IMG/VR virus record: IMGVR_UViG_3300044635_000932
Coordinates: 1 to 43,767 of that record
DNA: 43,767 nucleotides
Direction: 5' to 3' (one strand)
From: a virus
Part shown: in pieces, positions 1-6,653 of the stretch
How the letters are laid out: each line of letters opens with the position of its first letter
Position numbering within the stretch: position 1 is the first letter of the stretch
Position numbers and translations under genes: made by a program
Notes under the pieces: generated by a model
The model's input: the letters and a program-made list of their open reading frames with translations, nothing else
Database searches by the model: none
What the model was told of the DNA's origin: nothing

Positions 1-1424
1 GGTGTTGGTTTCAACCACTCAGCTGCCCACGCCTCGTCTGCAGTTTGGGTACGAGCCTTAGATGTCGTAGATGCGGCAGGCTTATCAGCAATACCTAAGA
101 CCTGCTTCCAGTACTTAGCTGCATCAGTGAACACCGTCTCGAACATCGATGTGAATGTGACCAGCAAGGGTTTCACTGCAGTGGTCATCTTACCTATCCA
201 GCTGATGACACCCTCTACCAAATCAGGGATCCACGAGTTGCCAATGACTCTGTCATACAGCCAGGCGAAGGCAGCTTCAATTCGTTGTACTGTGCTGATG
301 ACCTGTTTAGCAGACGCCTCGAAACCACCGAATGTGAACTTCATGTCGAAGCTCAGCATGTCCCCCAACATCTTAGCAATCTTCTGGAATGCGGCACCTG
401 CCGTATCAGGTAGATCAGAAAAGAACACCAATAATGGCATCAGCGCTACGATAGCCTTAACCTTCAGGTAGGCCATGTCTGTGATGAAGCGAGTAGCGAA
501 TCCTGTGATGGACACCGCTAGCTTATCAATGAATATGGCGATAGGATTCGATCCACCGAACAGCTGCAAGACAGCCTGCATAATCACTGTGAATGCATTA
601 CCAAGGTTCTTCAGAGAGCCACCTATGGTAACGAATCGACTCATGTTCTTGTTGATCTCGTCCGTTTGTGACAGAATACCTGCGAACACACGATTCGCTG
701 ATAGTGTACCTTCCTCACCCATCAGCCGTAGTTGGCCGATTGATACGTTCATACTCTTGGCAATCACTGTAGCCAATTCAGGTATGTTCTCGAGGATAGA
801 CCGAAGTTCGTCACCCTGCAGTCTGCCAGAGCTTAACGCTTGACCAAGCTGCAGAATACCAGCAGAGGCTTGCGCAGCTTCTACGCCGGAGGACTTTATG
901 ATGCGAGCAACGTTAGCTGTCACTTGCAGTGCGTCCTTGCTAGATGCGCCGAAGTTCTCAGAGGCACGCCGCAGTTTGACATACAAATCAGCCACATCAG
1001 TGATCGCTATGCTTGCATCCATAGCCACAGCGGTTATCTCTTTGAATCGTTCAGCCTGCGCGCCTGTGCTTTTCTCCACGAGACGGAGCTTAGCATTCAG
1101 TGTGGCTACCTTGTCGGACAATGCTGCTACACCAACAGTTGCTACTGCGATAGCCGCGAATTCGCCAATAGAGCGTGTAGCTCGCATCAAGCTATCTGAC
1201 ATGCTGTTGGCTGACTTACCGATATCCTTTACCGAATCAGACAACCTGCCAAGCTTGGCCGTATTAGCCCCTGAGCCTACCTTATCAGTGGCCTTGGTGA
1301 TAGCCTCAAGTTTCTCAGTTGTCTTGTCAGAGGCAGTACCGATTCCTGTAACAGCCGTGACTAATCTCTGTATGTCACTTTCGGCTTTGGCGGCATTAGT
1401 TTTTACTTCTAGTTCAATTGCCAT
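1..1424 (-). CDS. Tail tape-measure protein, N-terminal part (cut by window edge)
   Basis: The frame is open from an ATG at 1422-1424 to the left edge (474 codons visible), preceded by a strong GGAGGT ribosome site. Residues about 200-245 contain the pattern GDELRSILENIPELATVIAK followed by a NVSIGQLRLMGEEGTLS-like stretch, which is the conserved block of the phage tape-measure N-terminal domain family. The first 190 residues are Ala/Lys-rich and probably helical. Tape-measure proteins fill the tail tube lumen and set tail length. The gene lies downstream of tail tube and chaperone genes, the canonical place. A terminator-like hairpin sits immediately before its ribosome site. The C-terminus is not in the window. 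Confidence 0.93.
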   Translation of the reverse strand, partial: MAIELEVKTNAAKAESDIQRLVTAVTGIGTASDKTTEKLEAITKATDKVGSGANTAKLGRLSDSVKDIGKSANSMSDSLMRATRSIGEFAAIAVATVGVAALSDKVATLNAKLRLVEKSTGAQAERFKEITAVAMDASIAITDVADLYVKLRRASENFGASSKDALQVTANVARIIKSSGVEAAQASAGILQLGQALSSGRLQGDELRSILENIPELATVIAKSMNVSIGQLRLMGEEGTLSANRVFAGILSQTDEINKNMSRFVTIGGSLKNLGNAFTVIMQAVLQLFGGSNPIAIFIDKLAVSITGFATRFITDMAYLKVKAIVALMPLLVFFSDLPDTAGAAFQKIAKMLGDMLSFDMKFTFGGFEASAKQVISTVQRIEAAFAWLYDRVIGNSWIPDLVEGVISWIGKMTTAVKPLLVTFTSMFETVFTDAAKYWKQVLGIADKPAASTTSKARTQTADEAWAAEWLKPT

Positions 1425-1435
1425 ACTACCTCCGA

Positions 1436-1472
1436 AAAAAATCCCCTAGATAAGTTCTCCTTATCAGGGGGC
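1436..1472 (-). terminator. Terminator/attenuator upstream of tape-measure gene
   Basis: On the minus strand a stem of CCCCTGATAAG and CTTATCTAGGGG closes a short GAGAA loop and is followed by ATTTTTTT. This has the form of an intrinsic terminator. It lies between the gp10-like gene and the tape-measure start, so it would lower rather than abolish tape-measure transcription. Confidence 0.7.
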
Positions 1473-1475
1473 GTG

Positions 1476-1793
1476 TCATTTGACACTCACGGGACCAGTT
1501 AGTCTACCGTATTTTAGTGCAGTTCGTTCTACGAAGAATTGTGGTGCTTGCTTCGAGGAACCACTATTCAAGTCCTCAATATACGGTGCATCGTTACTGA
1601 CCACGACACTATTACCGTTAACAGAACTCTTCCAACGTGATCTTGCGTAGCCTGTGTCGACTGGCGTATTTATCGCCATGTCTATTGCCATCACCTCGGC
1701 TACGGTCTTGGATTGCTTAACGCGCTCCTTTAAGAGTTCATCTCTCATGCCCGCGAGAGCCTTGTCAATTCCCTTGGCTTTTACTGTCAGCAT
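1476..1793 (-). CDS. HK97 gp10-like tail completion/neck protein
   Basis: A 105-residue protein with INTPVDTGYARSRW in the middle and APYIEDLNSGSSKQAPQFF followed by VERTALK near the C-terminus. These are hallmarks of the HK97 gp10-like family of head-tail or tail completion proteins (the PVDTG.LR and APYA...G pattern). The ATG at 1791-1793 has AGGAG seven bases upstream and lies inside the end of the preceding chaperone gene (29-base overlap). The family usually sits upstream of the tail tube gene; here it lies between the chaperones and the tape measure, an unusual order. A minor tail or tail-tip role is the alternative. Confidence 0.75.
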   Translation of the reverse strand: MLTVKAKGIDKALAGMRDELLKERVKQSKTVAEVMAIDMAINTPVDTGYARSRWKSSVNGNSVVVSNDAPYIEDLNSGSSKQAPQFFVERTALKYGRLTGPVSVK

Positions 1794-2145
1794 TTGAGTC
1801 TCCTAGTAGCGGATTAATATTACCCTTCGCACCGAGCAATTTCTTGAACAATGCGCTGGCTTTGAAGTTTGCACCTGAGATCTTACCAAGCTTCTTGTCC
1901 TCATCACGCTTCTTAAAGATAGGCGCTAATGAAGGAAACAGCTCTTCAGGCTTTTGTTTCAGACCTTGTGCTTTCAGTAGAAGAAATGTCCTATAATCTT
2001 CTTGCCAACCTGCAGGCCGTCGTTTATAGTACTCTATCCACCCCGTAAACTCGTCATAGGGCATTTCGTCTAATAACCGATACAAGGGCAGACGAAGAGT
2101 TTCTGCTAATTGAAAGAACACAAGCTCTTCGTCTGATAGATCCAT
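1765..2145 (-). CDS. Tail assembly chaperone, lambda T-like part
   Basis: This 126-residue protein contains RLLDEMPYDEFTGWIEYYKR followed by RPAGWQEDYRTF, which resembles the second (T-like) tail-assembly chaperone segment of siphophages (EW..Y...P.G..ddR). It lies between the tail tube and tape-measure genes. Its ATG follows the TAA stop of the upstream chaperone gene directly and in the same frame, so it could be made by reinitiation or as a readthrough fusion. There is no strong ribosome site (GGGTAAG only). The C-terminal 40 residues are Lys/Ser/Asn-rich. Confidence 0.7.
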   Translation of the reverse strand: MDLSDEELVFFQLAETLRLPLYRLLDEMPYDEFTGWIEYYKRRPAGWQEDYRTFLLLKAQGLKQKPEELFPSLAPIFKKRDEDKKLGKISGANFKASALFKKLLGAKGNINPLLGDSNADSKSQGN

Positions 2146-2457
2146 TTACTTACCCAGGCCCGAGTTCTTCATGATTTCAGCAGACAGTTTCGTCAACTCA
2201 TCCATCGGAAGATCAGAGATGTCGGAGTCACTGTATTCAGCGAATTCCGGGCAACCTGTGCGAATAACGAACAGCAGAACCTTGAGGTTGTCCCCTTCAT
2301 CGTTCTCATTGCTCTTGACGAGCTTTTGAATTTCGATGACCTGGTTCACGGACAGCTTGAAGATCTCTACTTCTTCTCCCAGAAACTTGATTTTCTTCGG
2401 AGTCTTGTTGGCGGTAAATCGCATGCTCATTTTGTTATCTCTTTCGATGGATAGCAT
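2146..2457 (-). CDS. Tail assembly chaperone, lambda G-like part
   Basis: A 103-residue acidic protein. Residues after about 10 read as a small beta-rich start (TPKKIKFLGEEVEIFKLSV) followed by helices, typical of short tail-assembly chaperones that coat the tape measure during tail assembly. Position supports the role: upstream of a T-like protein and downstream of the tail tube. The start at 2457 overlaps the previous stop as TAATG with AGAGGA upstream; an internal ATG at 2430 with AGAGAT is possible. It ends with a single TAA in frame with the next gene. Confidence 0.65.
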   Translation of the reverse strand: MLSIERDNKMSMRFTANKTPKKIKFLGEEVEIFKLSVNQVIEIQKLVKSNENDEGDNLKVLLFVIRTGCPEFAEYSDSDISDLPMDELTKLSAEIMKNSGLGK

Positions 2458-2684
2458 TATTTGAAATCCTCTTGATGCTTCGCCTGGAACTCATCTAAAG
2501 CCTTGAGCATTCCATGCAATACACCGAGAGTCTTGAATAATTCAACAGACTTCGGGCCTTCCACAAATTCTGGCAGACGTTCGTAAGTCTTTCTGATACT
2601 GATATCTACGCAACGCCGCATGTGTTTCGCAGTGGTGCGCAGTACATAACCCTGACTGAAGGGTTTCTCTTTCTGATTTTCCAT
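2457..2684 (-). CDS. Small hypothetical protein upstream of chaperones
   Basis: A 75-residue basic protein starting MENQKEKPFSQGYVLRTTAK, with a following RRCVDISIRKTYERLPEF segment. The ATG at 2682-2684 is chosen because AAGGA lies six bases upstream; an in-frame ATG five codons earlier lacks a site. I do not recognise the family. Its position between the tail tube and the chaperone pair suggests a tail-assembly function. It overlaps the next gene by TAATG. Confidence 0.7.
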   Translation of the reverse strand: MENQKEKPFSQGYVLRTTAKHMRRCVDISIRKTYERLPEFVEGPKSVELFKTLGVLHGMLKALDEFQAKHQEDFK

Positions 2685-2732
2685 TATTATCCTTAACATT
2701 GAGGACGCCGAACGCGGTGGTCTTCGGTCGTT

Positions 2733-2760
2733 TAAGATAGGGCAACCAATCCCTATCTCC
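2733..2760 (-). terminator. Hairpin after the tail tube gene
   Basis: On the minus strand AGATAGGG and CCCTATCT form an 8 bp perfect stem with an 8-base loop just after the tail tube stop. Only TTAAACG follows, so it is a weak terminator or a transcript-processing/stability hairpin. It would separate the abundant tail tube message from the low-copy assembly genes. Confidence 0.45.
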
Positions 2761-2774
2761 TCAAACGTCAGCTA

Positions 2775-3386
2775 TTAGGCAACCGGCTCAGTGGTGTAAG
2801 CACCATAGAAGTCGGACTGGATCGACAGCGTCAGGGTCGCGGTATTCGCGTCCGTCAGCTGCGGATTCACCAGCAACGCCTCGATCTTGCCCAGCCAGAA
2901 GAACTGAGTGTTCTTCGTAGCAGTGCCGTCAGAGGTGTCACCACCCAGGGCGGTCGAAGCAGCAACCGAACTGTAGCCAGGAGGCTCAGCATTCAGAAGC
3001 GTGAAGCGGAAGGCGTGGGTAACGCCGTCAGCAACAGCTTGACCCAGAAGCGTAGTGCTCGCCCAATCGGACGGCACGTAGTTGACAGTGACTTCCAGAT
3101 TCGGAGCGTCAGACTGACCTTGTACCTGTTGCGACTGCGACTGTCCGAAGACAGGCACGTTCACAATGTTCGGAGGAGTACCGATAGCGGGAAACTCACG
3201 AACGTTCGCAATACGAGCGAACTTGGTAGCGCCAGCAGCGGCTTGGTCAACCGAGGTGAACATCGCCGCCCAATTGGTGATAAGACTGGGAGTAGCCGGA
3301 AGAGCCACGTCCGTATCAGCGCTAGCGCCGAAGTGAACGGACAGGTCCGAGTACATACCAGCGCCGATAGAAGAGATGTGTGCCAT
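2775..3386 (-). CDS. Major tail (tube) protein
   Basis: A 203-residue Ala/Ser/Thr-rich protein, the size of siphophage tail tube subunits. The middle holds VNVPVFGQSQSQQVQGQSDA and the C-terminal half reads as beta strands (LTDANTATLTLSIQSDFYG), consistent with a tube beta-sandwich fold. It lies directly downstream of the tail terminator gene and upstream of the chaperones, the conserved order. The start has AAGGAT upstream (TTAAGGATTAACAAATG). Assignment rests on size, composition and position. Confidence 0.85.
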   Translation of the reverse strand: MAHISSIGAGMYSDLSVHFGASADTDVALPATPSLITNWAAMFTSVDQAAAGATKFARIANVREFPAIGTPPNIVNVPVFGQSQSQQVQGQSDAPNLEVTVNYVPSDWASTTLLGQAVADGVTHAFRFTLLNAEPPGYSSVAASTALGGDTSDGTATKNTQFFWLGKIEALLVNPQLTDANTATLTLSIQSDFYGAYTTEPVA

Positions 3387-3389
3387 TTG

Positions 3390-3794
3390 TTAATCCTTAA
3401 GAAAGTAGTTGAACGGTACTGAATAGACGGCTTTGTACAACGCTGAGTTGTCCTTATCGTATCCACTAAGTACTAAATTGCTAGAACCAACCTGTGTGTG
3501 TCCACTTCCTGTTTCCAAAGACTTTCCAACGAGATGTTTATCAAGCTTGTCAGCTATCTCAACAACACGCTTTGGGCCTTGTCCAGCTTGGACGAATATG
3601 TCTATATTCAGGATTCCAGAAGTGGATTTCAGATTGACACCACTACCTCCCGAGATGATCGAAACTCTTATGTACTCATTGTTTGGTGCACTACCAACGT
3701 AGTTTGTCGGAAACGTTAAGACACCCTCGTTGGTCCATCGTGGCCTTTTGAATACAGAAAACACGTCCTGTTCCACAGCAGAGTATTTACCCAT
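3390..3794 (-). CDS. Tail terminator protein (lambda gpU-like)
   Basis: A 134-residue protein with EYIRVSIISGGSGVNLKS, then GILNIDIFVQAGQGPKRVVE and a following IADKLDKHLVGKSL helix, matching the alpha/beta pattern of tail terminator proteins (strand carrying the ..I.V..P.G.G.. turn, then A..I...L). These cap the tail tube and join it to the head. The gene lies between the head-closure and tail tube genes. It overlaps the upstream stop by a few bases. Confidence 0.75.
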   Translation of the reverse strand: MGKYSAVEQDVFSVFKRPRWTNEGVLTFPTNYVGSAPNNEYIRVSIISGGSGVNLKSTSGILNIDIFVQAGQGPKRVVEIADKLDKHLVGKSLETGSGHTQVGSSNLVLSGYDKDNSALYKAVYSVPFNYFLKD

Positions 3795-4165
3795 TATGTG
3801 GCCCTCGTGACTGTAACTGTTGTAGTGTATCCATTATCCTCTACCGGATGCGATATTCGCCATGTGTTGCCATTAAAGGTAGCTGTGTCGTAGACCGAAA
3901 GGTCGGACAAGTCCTCAGAGATCATCATCAGCTCGGCAGTCAGAGTGTTATTCTCTGGACTTTCGCCTTGCTGCTTCTTATCCCTACGCTTGGTGTTCAA
4001 CACAGCTCTAACAACGGTCGTGACAGGAGTGGTGGTAGCCACAGTACCAGTCGCGAAGTTAAAGCTGGATGAATCCTTTTGCGTCAACGTAACGTCAATA
4101 GCTAGATCGCCTACGGCTTTGAAAGCCTTCCTTACAGCCTTTCGGACTGTCGCAAGGTAGGACAT
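3794..4165 (-). CDS. Head closure / neck protein
   Basis: A 123-residue protein, mostly beta-strand: AIDVTLTQKDSSSFNFATGT, a middle LTAELMMISEDL, and VYDTATFNGNTWRISHPVED near the end. This is the signature layout of phage head-closure proteins (a basic helix, then a barrel ending with f.g..w.I..v.p). Its position between the adaptor and the tail terminator supports it. Both ends overlap neighbours by ATG/stop sharing, implying translational coupling. Confidence 0.7.
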   Translation of the reverse strand: MSYLATVRKAVRKAFKAVGDLAIDVTLTQKDSSSFNFATGTVATTTPVTTVVRAVLNTKRRDKKQQGESPENNTLTAELMMISEDLSDLSVYDTATFNGNTWRISHPVEDNGYTTTVTVTRAT

Positions 4166-4644
4166 TAGTTAGCCCTCCATACAGCATTGCGTCCTCCTGT
4201 CCGCAGCATAGGATTGATAATCCGACGCACACTTGCAGGGATCAAGCTTACAGGAATGATGTTCTTCAGTTTGATCGAACCCACCTCTATGTCGATTACA
4301 CCGCCCGTACTATCCATCAGACCATCGTTGTTCAGAACGTGGTAAGCTAGTTCGTACGTAGCATTCAACACTCGGGTGGGCGAATCAACATCATCAAACG
4401 ACTTTGTTATGCCCAAACGTGGATCCCAATAAGAGCCAACCCTAGGAAAGGCCAGTGGTTGATCCTCACTTACAGCGGTTCCAATCCAGTTTAACTCATC
4501 TAATATGCTGGTAGCAGTGACCAGAGATTGAGCTTTTAGAGTGTCGCTAGCTTCAGTCCATGCAGCAACATCCGGCTTGTTAGCAAAGTACAACTCAGCC
4601 TCTGCCACCTCAACATACGAGTTTGTTCCTTTGATCAGCGCCAT
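4165..4644 (-). CDS. Head-tail adaptor (DnaT-like connector family)
   Basis: A 159-residue protein beginning MALIKGTNSYVEVAEAELYF. The block TNSYV..AEA..YFA....AAW.....L...SL..AT..LD...W.G.......LAFPR matches the phage connector family often labelled putative DnaT-like ssDNA-binding protein, which acts as the head-tail adaptor below the portal. The ATG at 4644 has AGGAC about 10 bases upstream; an in-frame TTG three codons earlier has no proper spacing. It follows the major capsid gene and precedes head closure. Confidence 0.75.
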   Translation of the reverse strand: MALIKGTNSYVEVAEAELYFANKPDVAAWTEASDTLKAQSLVTATSILDELNWIGTAVSEDQPLAFPRVGSYWDPRLGITKSFDDVDSPTRVLNATYELAYHVLNNDGLMDSTGGVIDIEVGSIKLKNIIPVSLIPASVRRIINPMLRTGGRNAVWRAN

Positions 4645-4659
4645 AAGTGACAAGTCCTA

Positions 4660-5859
4660 TTAGGCGTGGAATACCGGGAGAATGCCCAGGCTCAGCGCGG
4701 AACTGTACTTGCGCTGCCACACGGACTGAACATAGGCAGGGGTGCCAGTGACCAGGCCATCAGTAGCGGCAGTAAGCGCCACTTGAACAGCGTTCTCGAT
4801 AACAGCCTTGTAAGCAGCGTCGTCAGCAAACACGTTCTCGCTACCAGCCCACTTGTAACCGACCGGATGAGCGATGTAACCCCAACGATGCCAAATCGCA
4901 GTAGAACCACCACCCTTATAGGCAGCAGCATTGCGCTGGATTTCGACGGGATCAGGCACGTTCAGTGCATTGAAGTTGATCGCGCCAGGAAGAACGATGA
5001 AGCTCGTCTTGGTACCGACCACATCAACGCCAGGACCAGTGTTCATCTTGGTGAACTCGGCAGATGCCATGCTCTGAGTAGCACGAGTCAAGATAAGACG
5101 GAACTTACCCTGGAAGATCGTGTTGAACTCGATGCCAGCTTCGCTGACCTTATCCTGATCCACCAGATTGGCAGAACGGAGCGAGGCCATGACAGCGGGG
5201 CTGACGACCAGATAAGCATACGACGGCTCGTAATCCTTCCAAGCCATACCCATGGCAGTCAGGAAGCCCTCAGCGCGGGCAGCACCTTGAGCAGTAGCCG
5301 AAGCAGCAATGACCGGCAGCACGTTGCCCAGATCGACGTAGAAACCATACTTCTTGTCGGTCGGGTCGTTGTCAAACGTCTGTCCACCCAGACCGTTAGA
5401 GCCTTGGGCCTTGCCAGCACCGTTCAGCAACTCAGCAATAGCGACACCCTTGCAGACTGCAAGAATGGCGTTATGCTCGTCTTGAGCACGCGTCTCAGCG
5501 AAGTCACGACCGAACTTGGCCAGACCATCTTTCTGAGTAACAACTTGCTTCATGTTGACCTTCTCAGCACCTGCAGTCCGGACAGACTTGATGTATGTCA
5601 GGAATTCAGTGTCGGAGGTCGTCGCTGTACCAGCAGTACTGTCAGTAAGCGAGGCCAGGTTAATGGTCGGGGTAAGCGGCTTTTCCCAACGCAGTTGACC
5701 GATGAAGGTCTCAGTTTCAGTATCGATTTGCGAATTCGCCACGGTGATGCCGGTGTTGACCAGCTTCTTCGCGTTCGTATAAGCTTCATCGTAGTACGCA
5801 CCAATAGCCGATTGCAGAACGGTATCAGTTGCGCCAGTTACACTCTTAGTTGCACTCAT
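4660..5859 (-). CDS. Major capsid protein
   Basis: A 399-residue Ala-rich protein, moderately acidic, directly downstream of a scaffold-like gene, as capsid genes are. Size fits an HK97-fold shell protein. Residues 170-240 read FYVDLGNVLPVIAASATAQG then WKDYEPSYAYLVVSPAVMAS, typical of capsid A-domain segments, and the C-terminal third holds FIVLPGAINFNALNVPDPVE. The start has AAGGAAATATTTATG. The sequence family was not identified; the call rests on gene order, size and composition. A 421-codon antisense frame across it is a shadow. Confidence 0.85.
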   Translation of the reverse strand: MSATKSVTGATDTVLQSAIGAYYDEAYTNAKKLVNTGITVANSQIDTETETFIGQLRWEKPLTPTINLASLTDSTAGTATTSDTEFLTYIKSVRTAGAEKVNMKQVVTQKDGLAKFGRDFAETRAQDEHNAILAVCKGVAIAELLNGAGKAQGSNGLGGQTFDNDPTDKKYGFYVDLGNVLPVIAASATAQGAARAEGFLTAMGMAWKDYEPSYAYLVVSPAVMASLRSANLVDQDKVSEAGIEFNTIFQGKFRLILTRATQSMASAEFTKMNTGPGVDVVGTKTSFIVLPGAINFNALNVPDPVEIQRNAAAYKGGGSTAIWHRWGYIAHPVGYKWAGSENVFADDAAYKAVIENAVQVALTAATDGLVTGTPAYVQSVWQRKYSSALSLGILPVFHA

Positions 5860-5877
5860 AAATATTTCCTTGTTGTA

Positions 5878-6597
5878 TTATCGTTGCGGCAGTCTGCCTT
5901 CAGCAGCCATTCGGATCACTTCGTCTTGTGATTTGGCGAATAGCGATGTGTCGCCAGAGCCACCATCATTCCCACCCTTGCCTTGTCCCGAACCGGAACC
6001 TCCGCCAGAGCTAGCTTTTGTTTTGAACAAGAAAGATTGATTGTCATCAGCAACATATGCAGCAATGAAGTCTTTGATAGTGACACCGCTCTTGTGTACC
6101 CATTCGCCCTTATCGTTGCGAACAAGACCTTCAGCGATTTCCTTAAAAGCCATCTCAGCTGCGCGATCGTTCTTGAAATCCAGTCCTTGTAGTGCTGCAC
6201 GCACATTCGCATCCCGAGTAAGCTCAGTATTGCGACGTTCCAATTCTGCATTCTTTGCATCCAGTTCCTTGCGCTTCACTTCAGCATCGGCAAGACGAGC
6301 CTCGTAGACCTCACGGTGTTTACCTTCGGCCTCAAGTCGCTTGATTTCAGCTTCACGTTCAGCGGCTTCTTTCTCCTTGAGCTTCTTCTCAGCAGCGTCT
6401 CGGATTTCGTAAGCCTTGTTGAGGTTATCTTTGAGGCCCTTGATCTGAGCTTCGATTCCCTCTTGAACTAGACGAGCGATCTTCTGTTCTTCTGTCTCAC
6501 CCTTAAGAGCTTCCAGCCGATCCAATTCCGCTTGTTCCAGCGCAATCTCTTCGGTAGTCTTAGGAGTGCCATCTTCTTTATTCGGATTTATTGCCAT
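5878..6597 (-). CDS. Capsid scaffold-like protein
   Basis: A 239-residue highly charged protein. Residues 10-130 are an Ala/Glu/Lys heptad-like coiled coil; the C-terminal 60 residues include a Gly/Ser linker (SSGGGSGSGQGKGGNDGGSG) and end LFAKSQDEVIRMAAEGRLPQ-R. This layout, acidic coiled coil followed by a flexible linker and a short basic C-terminal capsid-binding tip, and the position before the capsid gene, are typical of phage scaffolding proteins. The ATG at 6597 has AGGAG ten bases upstream; an in-frame GTG at 6618 is less likely. Confidence 0.8.
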   Translation of the reverse strand: MAINPNKEDGTPKTTEEIALEQAELDRLEALKGETEEQKIARLVQEGIEAQIKGLKDNLNKAYEIRDAAEKKLKEKEAAEREAEIKRLEAEGKHREVYEARLADAEVKRKELDAKNAELERRNTELTRDANVRAALQGLDFKNDRAAEMAFKEIAEGLVRNDKGEWVHKSGVTIKDFIAAYVADDNQSFLFKTKASSGGGSGSGQGKGGNDGGSGDTSLFAKSQDEVIRMAAEGRLPQR

Positions 6598-6634
6598 GAT
6601 TTCAAAGCTCCTGGGCACAGCCCATTTAAAATGT

Positions 6635-6653
6635 TAATGAGTACAACTCATTA
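6635..6653 (-). promoter_or_regulatory. Perfect hairpin with TGT loop (promoter-like, tentative)
   Basis: TAATGAGT-TGT-ACTCATTA on the minus strand is an 8 bp perfect stem with a 3-nt loop, overlapping the stop codon of the giant gene and preceding the scaffold gene. It is AT-rich and lacks a U-run, so it is a poor intrinsic terminator. N4 virion RNA polymerase recognises hairpins with 3-nt loops and a central purine, so a promoter role is conceivable; RNase III processing is an alternative. Confidence 0.35.

Noticed and set aside
4666-5931. 421-codon open frame on the plus strand opposite the major capsid gene
   Set aside because: It mirrors the codon bias of the capsid gene, has no recognisable protein features, and every other gene is on the minus strand.
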